From the NCBI GenBank assembly GCA_963580455.1, contig OY756960.1, forward strand, positions 10,106,001 to 10,170,000: a stretch of DNA of 64,000 bases, read 5' to 3'. This DNA is from Euonymus europaeus. Its lineage: Eukaryota; Streptophyta; Magnoliopsida; Celastrales; Celastraceae. The translations under genes were made by a program, and so were the position numbers. Positions 9,701 through 22,650 of the stretch are shown here, one piece after another. Positions within the stretch are counted from its first letter, which is position 1, and every line of letters begins with the position of its first letter. Below the pieces are notes generated by a model. The model was not told the DNA's origin. It made no database searches and saw only the letters and a program-made list of their open reading frames with translations.

Positions 9701-11887
9701 TAAAAGCTCCATCATAGATAGAGTTGAGCAACTTCGGACCATCAAAGTTGCTCGGTGTACACATTTTATTGTTCTTTTATGTCTAATTTTACGAGTATAA
9801 CTTCCTAGATTATTTCGATGCCAAAACACCAACTTTCTATGTCAATTGGACAAAAACCGTTAAAATCTCCTCCATAGATAGAGTTGAGCAACTTCTGACC
9901 ATAAATGTTGCTCGGTGTACACTTTTTATTGTTCTTCTATGTCAAATTTTACGTGTATAAGCTTCCTAGATTACTTCGATGCCAAAACACCTCATATCTA
10001 TGCCAAATGGACAAAAACCGTTTAAAGCTCCTCCATAGATAGAGTTGAGCAAATTCGGACCATGAAAGTTGCTCGGTGTACACTTTTTATTGTTCTTCTA
10101 TGTCAAATTTTACGAGTATAAGCTTCGTAGATTATTTCGATGCCAAAACACTACATATCTATGAAAAAATGGACAAAAACCGTTAAAAGCTCCTCCCTAG
10201 ATGGAGTTGAGCAACTTCGGACCATGAAAGTTGCTCAGTGTACACTTTTTAATGTTCTTCTATTTCAAATTTTACAAGTATAAGCTTCCTAGATTAATTC
10301 GATGCCAAAACACAACCTTTCTATGGCAAATGGATAAAAACCGTTCAAAGCTCCTCCATAGATAGAGTTGAGCAACTTCGAACCATGAAAGTTGCTCGGT
10401 GTACACTCTTTATTGTTCTTCTATGTCAAATTTTACGAGTATAACTTCCTAGATTTTTTCGATTCCAAAACACCACCTTTCTGTGAAAAATGGACAAAAA
10501 CCATTAAAATCATCTCCATAGATAGAGTTGAGCAACTTCGAACCATGAAAGTTGCTCGATGTACAGTTTTTATTGATCTTCTTTGTCAAATTTTATGAGT
10601 ATAAGCTTCCTAGATTATTTCGATGCCGAAACACCAACTTTCTATGACAAATGGATAAAAACCGTTAAAAGCTCCTCCATAGATAGAGTTGGGCAACTTC
10701 TAACCATGAAAGTTGCTCGGTGTACACTTTTTATTGTTCTTCTATGTCAAATTTTACGAGTATAACTTCCTAGATTATTTCGATTCCAAAACAAGACCTT
10801 TCTATGAAAAACGGAGAAAAACCATTAAAATCATCTTCATAGATAGAGTTGAGCAACTTCGGACCATGAAAGTTGCTCGGTGTACACTTTTTATTGTTCT
10901 TCTATGTCAAATTTTATGAGTATAAGCTTCCTAGATAATTTCGATGACGAAACACCAACTTTCTATGACAAATGGATAAAAACCGTTAAAAGCTCCTCCA
11001 TAGATAGAGTTGAGCAACTTCGGACCATGAAAGTTGCTCGGTGTACACTTTTTAGTGTTCTTCTATGTCAAATTTTACGAGTATAACTTCCTAGATTATT
11101 TCGATTCCAAAACACCAACTTTCTATGCCTAATGGACGAAAACAGTTAAAGCTCCTCCATATATAGAGTTGAGCAACTTCGGACCATGAAAGTTGCTCGG
11201 TGTACACTTTTTATTGTTCTTCTATGTCAAATTTTACGAGTATAACTTCCTAGATTATTTCGATTCCAAAACACGAACTTTCTATGAAAAATGGACAAAA
11301 ACCGTTAAAAGCTCATCCATAGATAGAGTTTAGCAACTTCGGACCATAAAAGTTGCTCGGTGTACACTTTTTATTGTTCTTCTATGTCAAATTTTAAGAG
11401 TATAAGCTTCCTAGATTATTTCGATACCAAAAGACCATCTTTCTTCGACAAATGAACAAATATCGATAAAAGCTCCACCATAGATAGAGTTGAGCAACTT
11501 CAGACCATCAAAGTTGCTCGGTGTACACATTTTATTGTTCTTTTATTTCAAATTTTACGAGTATAACTTCCTGGATTATTTCGATGCCAAAACACCAACT
11601 TTCTATGTCAATTGGACAAAAACTGTTAAAAGCTCCTCCATAGATAGAGTTGAGCAACTTCTGACCATCAATGTTGCTCGGTGTACACTTTTTATTGTTC
11701 TTCTATGTCAAATTTTACGTGTATAAGCTTCCAAGATAACTTCGACGCCAAAACACCTCATATTTATGCCAAATGGACAAAAACCGTTAAAAGCTCCTCC
11801 ATAGATAGAGTTGAGCAAATTCGGACCATGAAAGTTGCTCGGTGTACACTTTTTATTGTTCTTCTATGTCAAATTTTACGAGTATAA
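6787..11887 (+). repeat. 32-mer HOR, 5131 bp, copy 2 (5101 bp retained)
   Basis: Second copy of the 32-mer. It matches copy 1 to 6756/11887, after which copy 1 continues into AACTTCCTAG and copy 2 into AAGCTTCGTAG. Because all private variants of copy 1 reappear unchanged, the duplication is very recent or was homogenised by gene conversion. A false duplication in the assembly is the main alternative. Confidence 0.92.
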
Positions 11888-12355
11888 GCTTCGTAGATTA
11901 TTTCGATGCCAAAACACTACATATCTATGCCAAATGAACAAAAACCGTTAAAAGCTCCTCCCTAGATGGAGTTGAGCACCTTCGGACCATGAAAGTTGCT
12001 CAGTGTACACTTTTTATTGTTCTTCTATTTCAAATTTTACGAGTATAAGCTTCATAGATTATTTCGATGACGAAACACCAACTTTCTATGACAAATGGAT
12101 AAAAACCGTTAAAAGCTCCTCCATAGATAGAGTTAAGCAACTTCGAACCATGAAAGTTGCTCGGTGTACACTTTTTATTGTTCTTCTATGTCAAATTTTA
12201 CGAGTATAACTTCCTAGATTATTTCGATGCCGAAACACCAACTTTCTATGACAAATGGATAAAAATCGTTAAAAGCTCCTCCATAGATAGAGTTGAGCAA
12301 CTTCGGACCATGAAAGTTGCCCGTTGTACACTTTTTAGTGTTCTTCTATGTCAAC
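11232..12355 (+). repeat. 7-mer HOR, 1124 bp, copy 1
   Basis: Seven monomers in the order G-D-H-B-C-E2-E. The unit overlaps the right end of 32-mer copy 2, so it was amplified from that copy's edge. The boundary is a mismatch at 11231 (A) versus 12355 (C). Differences between the two 7-mers are few: AAATATCG versus AAAAATCG near 11459/12583, and GAGCACC versus GAGCAAC near 11976/13100. Confidence 0.88.
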
Positions 12356-13479
12356 TTTTACGAGTATAACTTCCTAGATTATTTCGATTCCAAAACACGA
12401 ACTTTCTATGAAAAATGGACAAAAACCGTTAAAAGCTCATCCATAGATAGAGTTTAGCAACTTCGGACCATAAAAGTTGCTCGGTGTACACTTTTTATTG
12501 TTCTTCTATGTCAAATTTTAAGAGTATAAGCTTCCTAGATTATTTCGATACCAAAAGACCATCTTTCTTCGACAAATGAACAAAAATCGATAAAAGCTCC
12601 ACCATAGATAGAGTTGAGCAACTTCAGACCATCAAAGTTGCTCGGTGTACACATTTTATTGTTCTTTTATTTCAAATTTTACGAGTATAACTTCCTGGAT
12701 TATTTCGATGCCAAAACACCAACTTTCTATGTCAATTGGACAAAAACTGTTAAAAGCTCCTCCATAGATAGAGTTGAGCAACTTCTGACCATCAATGTTG
12801 CTCGGTGTACACTTTTTATTGTTCTTCTATGTCAAATTTTACGTGTATAAGCTTCCAAGATAACTTCGACGCCAAAACACCTCATATTTATGCCAAATGG
12901 ACAAAAACCGTTAAAAGCTCCTCCATAGATAGAGTTGAGCAAATTCGGACCATGAAAGTTGCTCGGTGTACACTTTTTATTGTTCTTCTATGTCAAATTT
13001 TACGAGTATAAGCTTCGTAGATTATTTCGATGCCAAAACACTACATATCTATGCCAAATGAACAAAAACCGTTAAAAGCTCCTCCCTAGATGGAGTTGAG
13101 CAACTTCGGACCATGAAAGTTGCTCAGTGTACACTTTTTATTGTTCTTCTATTTCAAATTTTACGAGTATAAGCTTCATAGATTATTTCGATGACGAAAC
13201 ACCAACTTTCTATGACAAATGGATAAAAACCGTTAAAAGCTCCTCCATAGATAGAGTTAAGCAACTTCGAACCATGAAAGTTGCTCGGTGTACACTTTTT
13301 ATTGTTCTTCTATGTCAAATTTTACGAGTATAACTTCCTAGATTATTTCGATGCCGAAACACCAACTTTCTATGACAAATGGATAAAAATCGTTAAAAGC
13401 TCCTCCATAGATAGAGTTGAGCAACTTCGGACCATGAAAGTTGCCCGTTGTACACTTTTTAGTGTTCTTCTATGTCAAA
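12356..13479 (+). repeat. 7-mer HOR, 1124 bp, copy 2
   Basis: Second copy of the G-D-H-B-C-E2-E unit. Homology to the start of the first copy continues a few tens of bases past 13479 and then changes to a type K monomer (AATGCCAAATGGACGAAAAC near 13530). Its C-E2-E end is also the beginning of the 13-mer unit, so the two HORs overlap. Confidence 0.85.
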
Positions 13480-15063
13480 TTTTACGAGTATAACTTCCTA
13501 GATTATTTCGATTCCAAAACACCAACTTTCAATGCCAAATGGACGAAAACAGTTAAAGCTCCTCCATAGATAGAGTTGAGCAACTTCGGACCATGAAAGT
13601 TGCTCGGTGTACACTTTTTATTGTTCTTCTATGTCAAATTTTACGAGTATAAGCTTTGTAGATTATTTCGATGCCAAAACACTACATATCTATGCCAAAT
13701 GGACAAAAACCGTTAAAAGCTCCTCCCTAGATGGAGTTGAGCAACTTCGGACCATCAAAGTTGCTCAGTGTACACTTTTTATTGTTCTTCTATTACAAAT
13801 TTTACGAGTATAAGCTTCCTAGATTATTTCGATGACGAAACACCAACTTTCTATGACAAATGGATAAAAACCGTTAAAAGCTCCTCCATAGATAGAGTTG
13901 AGCAACTTCGAACCATGAAAGTTGCTCGGTGTACACTTTTTATTGTTCTTCTATGTCAAATTTTACGAGTATAACTTCCTAGATTATTTCGATGCCGAAA
14001 CACCAACTTTCTATGACAAATGGATAAAAACCGTTAAAAGCTCCTCCATAGATAGAGTTGAGCAACTTCGGACCATGAAAATTGCTCGGTGTACACTTTT
14101 TATTGTTCTTCTATGTCAAATTGTACGAGTATAAGCTTCCTAGATTATTTTGATTCCAAAACACCAACTTTCTATGAAAAATGGACAAAAACCGTTAAAA
14201 GCTCATCCATAGATAGAGTTTAGCAACTTCGGACCATAAAAGTTGCTCGGTGTACACTTTTTATTGTTTTTCTACGTCAAATTTTACGAGTATAGGCTTC
14301 CTAGATTATTTCGATGCCAAAAGTCCACCTTTCTTCGACAAATGAACAAAAACCGATAAAAGCTCCATCATAGATAGAGTTGAGCAACTTCGGACCATCA
14401 AAGTTGCTCGGTGTACACATTTTATTGTTCTTTTATGTCTAATTTTACGAGTATAACTTCCTAGATTATTTCGATGCCAAAACACCAACTTTCTATGTCA
14501 ATTGGACAAAAACCGTTAAAAGCTCCTCTATAGATAGAGTTGAGCAACATCGGACCATCAATGTTGCTCGGTGTACACTTTTTATTGTTCTTCTATGTCA
14601 AATTTTACGTGTATAAGCTTCCTAGATTAGTTCGATGCCAAAACACCTCATATCTATGCCAAATGGACAAAAACCGTTAAAAGCTCATCCATAGATAGAG
14701 TTGAGCAAATTCGGACCATGAAAGTTGCTCGGTGTACACTTTTTATTGTTCTTCTATGTCAAATTTTACGAGTATAAGCTTCGTAGATTATTTCGATGCC
14801 AAAACACTACATATCTATGCCAAATGGACAAAAACCGTTAAAAGCTCCTCCCTAGATGGAGTTGAGCAACTTCGGACCATGAAAGTTGCTCAGTGTACAC
14901 TTTTTATTGTTCTTCTATTTCGAATTTTACGAGTATAAGCTTCCTAGATTAATTCGATGCCAAAAATACGAACTTTCTATGACAAATGGATAAAAACCGT
15001 TAAAAGCTCCTCCATAGATTGAGTTGAGCAACTTCGAACCATGAAAGTTGCTCGGTGTACACT
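12975..15063 (+). repeat. 13-mer HOR, 2089 bp, copy 1
   Basis: Monomer order C-E2-E-K-C-E2-E-G-D-H-B-C-M. The left limit is a mismatch at 12974 (T) versus 15063 (C) in the ACTTTTTATT/ACTCTTTATT segment. Shared private marks include TATAGGCTTCC (about 14292/16381), AATTGTACGAG (about 14120/16209) and AGCAACATCGG (about 14543/16632). Confidence 0.88.
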
Positions 15064-15078
15064 CTTTATTGTTCTTCT
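14917..15078 (+). repeat. Monomer type M, exemplar (162 bp)
   Basis: Diagnostic bases: GATTAATTCGATG and CCAAAAATACGAAC, giving the longest monomer seen. M follows C in the 13-mer and 12-mer HORs and precedes F' in the 12-mer. Confidence 0.8.
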
Positions 15079-17152
15079 ATGTCAAATTTTACGAGTATAA
15101 GCTTCGTAGATTATTTCGATGCCAAAACACTACATATCTATGCCAAATGGACAGAAACCGTTAAAAGCTCCTCCCTAGATGGAGTTGAGCAACTTCGGAC
15201 CATGAAAGTTGCTCAGTGTACACTTTTTATTGTTCTTCTATTTCAAATTTTACGAGTATAAGCTTCATAGATTATTTCGATGACGAAACACCAACTTTCT
15301 ATGACAAATGGATAAAAACCGTTAAAAGCTCCTCCATAGATAGAGTTAAGCAACTTCGAACCATGAAAGTTGCTCGGTGTACACTTTTTATTGTTCTTCT
15401 ATGTCAAATTTTACGAGTATAACTTCCTAGATTATTTCGATGCCGAAACACCAACTTTCTATGACAAATGGATAAAAATCGTTAAAAGCTCCTCCATAGA
15501 TAGAGTTGAGCAACTTCGGACCATGAAAGTTGCCCGTTGTACACTTTTTAGTGTTCTTCTATGTCAAATTTTACGAGTATAACTTCCTAGATTATTTCGA
15601 TTCCAAAACACCAACTTTCAATGCCAAATGGACGAAAACAGTTAAAGCTCCTCCATAGATAGAGTTGAGCAACTTCGGACCATGAAAGTTGCTCGGTGTA
15701 CACTTTTTATTGTTCTTCTATGTCAAATTTTACGAGTATAAGCTTTGTAGATTATTTCGATGCCAAAACACTACATATCTATGCCAAATGGACAAAAACC
15801 GTTAAAAGCTCCTCCCTAGATGGAGTTGAGCAACTTCGGACCATCAAAGTTGCTCAGTGTACACTTTTTATTGTTCTTCTATTTCAAATTTTACGAGTAT
15901 AAGCTTCCTAGATTATTTCGATGACGAAACACCAACTTTCTATGACAAATGGATAAAAACCGTTAAAAGCTCCTCCATAGATAGAGTTGAGCAACTTCGA
16001 ACCATGAAAGTTGCTCGGTGTACACTTTTTATTGTTCTTCTATGTCAAATTTTACGAGTATAACTTCCTAGATTATTTCGATGCCGAAACACCAACTTTC
16101 TATGACAAATGGATAAAAACCGTTAAAAGCTCCTCCATAGATAGAGTTGAGCAACTTCGGACCATGAAAATTGCTCGGTGTACACTTTTTATTGTTCTTC
16201 TATGTCAAATTGTACGAGTATAAGCTTCCTAGATTATTTTGATTCCAAAACACCAACTTTCTATGAAAAATGGACAAAAACCGTTAAAAGCTCATCCATA
16301 GATAGAGTTTAGCAACTTCGGACCATAAAAGTTGCTCGGTGTACACTTTTTATTGTTTTTCTACGTCAAATTTTACGAGTATAGGCTTCCTAGATTATTT
16401 CGATGCCAAAAGTCCACCTTTCTTCGACAAATGAACAAAAACCGATAAAAGCTCCATCATAGATAGAGTTGAGCAACTTCGGACCATCAAAGTTGCTCGG
16501 TGTACACATTTTATTGTTCTTTTATGTCTAATTTTACGAGTATAACTTCCTAGATTATTTCGATGCCAAAACACCAACTTTCTATGTCAATTGGACAAAA
16601 ACCGTTAAAAGCTCCTCTATAGATAGAGTTGAGCAACATCGGACCATCAATGTTGCTCGGTGTACACTTTTTATTGTTCTTCTATGTCAAATTTTACGTG
16701 TATAAGCTTCGTAGATTAGTTCGATGCCAAAACACCTCATATCTATGCCAAATGGACAAAAACCGTTAAAAGCTCATCCATAGATAGAGTTCAGCAAATT
16801 CGGACCATGAAAGTTGCTCGGTGTACACTTTTTATTGTTCTTCTATGTCAAATTTTACGAGTATAAGCTTCGTAGATTATTTCGATGCCAAAACACTACA
16901 TATCTATGCCAAATGGACAAAAACCGTTAAAAGCTCCTCCCTAGATGGAGTTGAGCAACTTCGGACCATGAAAGTTGCTCAGTGTACACTTTTTATTGTT
17001 CTTCTATTTCGAATTTTACGAGTATAAGCTTCCTAGATTAATTCGATGCCAAAAATACGAACTTTCTATGACAAATGGATAAAAACCGTTAAAAGCTCCT
17101 CCATAGATAGAGTTGAGCAACTTCGAACCATGAAAGTTGCTCGGTGTACACT
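15064..17152 (+). repeat. 13-mer HOR, 2089 bp, copy 2
   Basis: Second copy of the 13-mer. Agreement with copy 1 continues to 17189 (copy 1 position 15100), where copy 1 reads GCTTCGTAG and copy 2 reads CTTCCTAG. Small differences from copy 1 include GCTTCGTAGATTAG versus GCTTCCTAGATTAG near 16707/14618 and GTTCAGCAAATT versus GTTGAGCAAATT near 16789/14700. Its last part (from 16489) is also the first part of the 12-mer array. Confidence 0.88.
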
Positions 17153-18415
17153 CTTTATTGTTCTTCTATGTCAAATTTTACGAGTATAACTTCCTAGATT
17201 TTTTCGATTCTAAAACACCACCTTTCTGTGAAAAATGGAGAAAACTCATTAAAATCATCTCCATAGATAGAGTTGAGCAACTTCGAACAATGAAAGTTGC
17301 TCGGTGTACAGTTTTTATTGATCTTCTTTGTCAAATTTTATGAGTATAAGCTTCCTAGATTATTTCGATGCCGAAACACCAACTTTCTATGACAAATGGA
17401 TAAAAACCGTTAAAAGCTCCTCCATAGATAGAGTTGGGCAACTTCGAACCATGAAAGTTGCTCGGTGTACACTTTTTGTTGTTCTTCTATGTCAAATTTT
17501 ACGAGTATAACTTCCTAGATTATTTCGATTCCAAAACAAGACCTTTCTATGAAAAACGGAGAAAAACCATTAAAATCATCTTCATAGATAGAGTTGAGCA
17601 ACTTCGAACCATGAAAGTTGCTCGGTGTACACTTTTTATTGTTCTTCTATGTCAAATTTTACGAGTATAACTTCCTAGATTATTTCGATGCCGAAACACC
17701 AACTTTCTATGACAAATGGATAAAAACCGTTAAAAGCTCCTCCATAGATAGAGTGGAGCAACTTCGGACCATGAAAGTTGCTCGGCGTAAACTTTTTATT
17801 GTTCTTCTATGTCAAATTTTACGAGTATAACTTCCTAGATTATTTCGATTCCAAAACACGAACTTTCTATGAAAAATGGACAAAAACCGTTAAAAGCTCA
17901 TCCATAGATAGAGTTTAGCAACTTCGGACCATAAAAGTTGCTCGGTGTACACTTTTTATTGTTCTTCTATGTCAAATTTTACGAGTATAAGCTTCCCAGA
18001 TTATTTCGATGCCAAAAGACCACCTTTCTTCGACAAATGAACAAAAATCGATAAAAGCTCCACCATAGATAGAGTTGAGCAACTTCGGACCATCAAAGTT
18101 GCTCGGTGTACACATTTTATTGTTCTTTTATGTCAAATTTTATGAGTATAACTTCCTAGATTATTTCGATGCCAAAACACCAACTTTCTATGTCAATTGG
18201 ACAAAAACCGTTAAAAGCTCCTCTATAGATAGAGTTGAGCAACTTCTGACCATCAATGTTGCTCAGTGTACACTTTTTATTGTTCTTCTATGTCAAATTT
18301 TACGTGTATAAGCTTCCAAGATAACTTCGACGCCAAAACACCTCATATTTATGTCAAATGGACAAAAACCGTTAAAAGCTCCTCCATAGATAGAGTTGAG
18401 CAAATTCGGACCATG
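16489..18415 (+). repeat. 12-mer HOR, 1927 bp, copy A
   Basis: Order H-B-C-M-F'-E-F-E-G-D-H-B. The left boundary is a mismatch at 16488 (C) versus 18415 (G). F' is a distinctive monomer with TTTTTTCGATTCTAAAACACC and CTGTGAAAAATGG (about 17190-17340). Rare shared marks across copies are GGCGTAAACTTTTT (about 17784, 19711, 21639) and GAGTGGAGCAAC (about 17753, 19680, 21608). Confidence 0.9.
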
Positions 18416-20342
18416 AAAGTTGCTCGGTGTACACATTTTATTGTTCTTTTATGTCTAATTTTACGAGTATAACTTCCTAGATTATTTCGATGCCAAAACA
18501 CCAACTTTCTATGTCAATTGGACAAAAACCGTTAAAAGCTCCTCTATAGATAGAGTTGAGCAACATCGGACCATCAATGTTGCTCGGTGTACACTTTTTA
18601 TTGTTCTTCTATGTCAAATTTTACGTGTATAAGCTTCGTAGATTAGTTCGATGCCAAAACACCTCATATCTATGCCAAATGGACAAAAACCGTTAAAAGC
18701 TCATCCATAGATAGAGTTCAGCAAATTCGGACCATGAAAGTTGCTCGGTGTACACTTTTTATTGTTCTTCTATGTCAAATTTTACGAGTATAAGCTTAGT
18801 AGATTATTTCGATGCCAAAACACTACATATCTATGCCAAATGGACAAAAACCGTTAAAAGCTCCTCCCTAGATGGAGTTGAGCAACTTCGGACCATGAAA
18901 GTTGCTCAGTGTACACTTTTTATTGTTCTTCTATTTCGAATTTTACGAGTATAAGCTTCCTAGATTAATTCGATGCCAAAAATACGAACTTTCTATGACA
19001 AATGGATAAAAACCGTTAAAAGCTCCTCCATAGATAGAGTTGAGCAACTTCGAACCATGAAAGTTGCTCGGTGTACACTCTTTATTGTTCTTCTATGTCA
19101 AATTTTACGAGTATAACTTCCTAGATTTTTTCGATTCTAAAACACCACCTTTCTGTGAAAAATGGAGAAAACTCATTAAAATCATCTCCATAGATAGAGT
19201 TGAGCAACTTCGAACAATGAAAGTTGCTCGGTGTACAGTTTTTATTGATCTTCTTTGTCAAATTTTATGAGTATAAGCTTCCTAGATTATTTCGATGCCG
19301 AAACACCAACTTTCTATGACAAATGGATAAAAACCGTTAAAAGCTCCTCCATAGATAGAGTTGGGCAACTTCGAACCATGAAAGTTGCTCGGTGTACACT
19401 TTTTGTTGTTCTTCTATGTCAAATTTTACGAGTATAACTTCCTAGATTATTTCGATTCCAAAACAAGACCTTTCTATGAAAAACGGAGAAAAACCATTAA
19501 AATCATCTTCATAGATAGAGTTTAGCAACTTCGAACCATGAAAGTTGCTCGGTGTACACTTTTTATTGTTCTTCTATGTCAAATTTTACGAGTATAACTT
19601 CCTAGATTATTTCGATGCCGAAACACCAACTTTCTATGACAAATGGATAAAAACCGTTAAAAGCTCCTCCATAGATAGAGTGGAGCAACTTCGGACCATG
19701 AAAGTTGCTCGGCGTAAACTTTTTATTGTTCTTCTATGTCAAATTTTACGAGTATAACTTCCTAGATTATTTCGATTCCAAAACACGAACTTTCTATGAA
19801 AAATGGACAAAAACCGTTAAAAGCTCATCCATAGATAGAGTTTAGCAACTTCGGACCATAAAAGTTGCTCGGTGTACACTTTTTATTGTTCTTCTATGTC
19901 AAATTTTACGAGTATAAGCTTCCTAGATTATTTCGATGCCAAAAGACCACCTTTCTTCGACAAATGAACAAAAATCGATAAAAGCTCCACCATAGATAGA
20001 GTTGAGCAACTTCGGACCATCAAAGTTGCTCGGTGTACACATTTTATTGTTCTTTTATGTCAAATTTTATGAGTATAACTTCCTAGATTATTTCGATGCC
20101 AAAACACCAACTTTCTATGTCAATTGGACAAAAACCGTTAAAAGCTCCTCTATAGATAGAGTTGAGCAACTTCTGACCATCAATGTTGCTCAGTGTACAC
20201 TTTTTATTGTTCTTCTATGTCAAATTTTACGTGTATAAGCTTCCAAGATAACTTCGACGCCAAAACACCTCATATTTATGTCAAATGGACAAAAACCGTT
20301 AAAAGCTCCTCCATAGATAGAGTTGAGCAAATTCGGACCATG
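18416..20342 (+). repeat. 12-mer HOR, 1927 bp, copy B
   Basis: Second copy with the same monomer order as copy A. Private differences include GCTTAGTAG near 18795 where the others have GCTTCGTAG, and GTTTAGCAAC at about 19520 where copy A has GTTGAGCAAC. Copy C shares the latter change, so C derives from B rather than from A. Confidence 0.9.
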
Positions 20343-22270
20343 AAAGTTGCTCGGTGTACACTTTTTATTGTTCTTCTATGTCAAATTTTACGAGTATAAG
20401 CTTTGTAGATTATTTCGATGCCAAAACACTACATATCTATGCCAAATGGACAGAAACCGTTAAAAGCTCCTCCCTAGATGGAGTTGAGCAACTTCGGATC
20501 ATGAAAGTTGCTCAGTGTACACTTTTTATTGTTCTTCTATTTCAAATTTTACGAGTATAAGCTTCCTAGTTTATTTCGATGACGAAACACCAACTTTCTA
20601 TGACAAATGGATAAAAACCGTTAAAAGCTCCTCCATAGATAGAGTTGAGCAACTTCGAACCATGAAAGTTGCTCGGTGTACACTTTTTATTCTTCTTCTA
20701 TGTCAAATTTTACGAGTATAAGCTTCGTAGATTATTTCGATGCCAAAACACTACATATCTATGCCAAATGGACAAAAACCGTTAAAAGCTCCTCCCTAGA
20801 TGGAGTTGAGCAACTTCGGACCATGAAAGTTGCTCAGTGTACACTTTTTATTGTTCTTCTATTTCGAATTTTACGAGTATAAGCTTCCTAGATTAATTCG
20901 ATGCCAAAAATACGAACTTTCTATGACAAATGGATAAAAACCGTTAAAAGCTCCTCCATAGATAGAGTTGAGCAACTTCGAACCATGAAAGTTGCTCGGT
21001 GTACACTCTTTATTGTTCTTCTATGTCAAATTTTACGAGTATAACTTCCTAGATTTTTTCGATTCTAAAACACCACCTTTCTGTGAAAAATGGAGAAAAC
21101 CCATTAAAATCATCTCCATAGATAGAGTTGAGCAACTTCGAACAATGAAAGTTGCTCGGTGTACAGTTTTTATCGATCTTCTTTGTCAAATTTTATGAGT
21201 ATAAGCTTCCTAGATTATTTCGATGCCGAAACACCAACTTTCTATGACAAATGGATAAAAACCGTTAAAAGCTCCTCCATAGATAGAGTTGGGCAACTTC
21301 GAACCATGAAAGTTGCTCGGTGTACACTTTTTGTTGTTCTTCTATGTCAAATTTTACGAGTATAACTTCCTAGATTATTTCGATTCCAAAACAAGACCTT
21401 TCTATGAAAAACGGAGAAAAACCATTAAAATCATCTTCATAGATAGAGTTTAGCAACTTCGAACCATGAAAGTTGCTCGGTGTACACTTTTTATTGTTCT
21501 TCTATGTCAAATTTTACGAGTATAACTTCCTAGATTATTTCGATGCCGAAACACCAACTTTCTATGACAAATGGATAAAAACCGTTAAAAGCTCCTCCAT
21601 AGATAGAGTGGAGCAACTTCGGACCATGAAAGTTGCTCGGCGTAAACTTTTTATTGTTCTTCTATGTCAAATTTTACGAGTATAACTTCCTAGATTATTT
21701 CGATTCCAAAACACGAACTTTCTATGAAAAATGGACAAAAACCGTTAAAAGCTCATCCATAGATAGAGTTTAGCAACTTCGGACCATAAAAGTTGCTCGG
21801 TGTACACTTTTTATTGTTCTTCTATGTCAAATTTTACGAGTATAAGCTTCCTAGATTATTTCGATGCCAAAAGACCACCTTTCTTCGACAAATGAACAAA
21901 AATCGATAAAAGCTCCACCATAGATAGAGTTGAGCAACTTCGGACCATCAAAGTTGCTCGGTGTACACATTTTATTGTTCTTTTATGTCAAATTTTATGA
22001 GTATAACTTCCTAGATTATTTCGATGCCAAAACACCAACTTTCTATGTCAATTGGACAAAAACCGTTAAAAGCTCCTCTATAGATAGAGTTGAGCAACTT
22101 CTGACAATCAATGTTGCTCAGTGTACACTTTTTATTGTTCTTCTATGTCAAATTTTACGTGTATAAGCTTCCAAGATAACTTCGACGCCAAAACACCTCA
22201 TATTTATGTCAAATGGACAAAAACCGTTAAAAGCTCCTCCATAGATAGAGTTGAGCAAATTCGGACCATG
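20343..22270 (+). repeat. 12-mer HOR, 1928 bp, copy C
   Basis: Third copy. Its first two monomers are C and E2 (20354-20680) in place of the H-B pair of copies A and B. The other ten monomers keep the B order. The unit is 1 bp longer. CCCATTAAAAT near 21100 replaces CTCATTAAAAT of copies A and B. Confidence 0.9.
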
Positions 22271-22650
22271 AAAGTTGCTCGGTGTACACTTTTTATTGTT
22301 CTTCTATGTCAAATTTTACGAGTATAAGCTTTGTAGATTATTTCGATGCCAAAACACTACATATCTATGCCAAATGGACAGAAACCGTTAAAAGCTCCTC
22401 CCTAGATGGAGTTGAGCAACTTCGGACCATGAAAGTTGCTCAGTGTACACTTTTTATTGTTCTTCTATTTCAAATTTTACGAGTATAAGCTTCCTAGTTT
22501 ATTTCGATGACGAAACACCAACTTTCTATGACAAATGGATAAAAACCGTTAAAAGCTCCTCCATAGATAGAGTTGAGCAACTTCGAACCATGAAAGTTGC
22601 TCGGTGTACACTTTTTATTCTTCTTCTATGTCAAATTTTACGAGTATAAC
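22271..22650 (+). repeat. 12-mer HOR, partial fourth copy (C-E2 pair)
   Basis: Positions about 22271-22650 repeat 20343-20722 at an offset of 1928 bp, including the rare TTTATTCTTCTTC (about 20686 and 22614) and CCTAGTTTATTTC (about 20566 and 22494). After that the next monomer is type E instead of C, so the fourth unit is cut short here. Confidence 0.85.
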
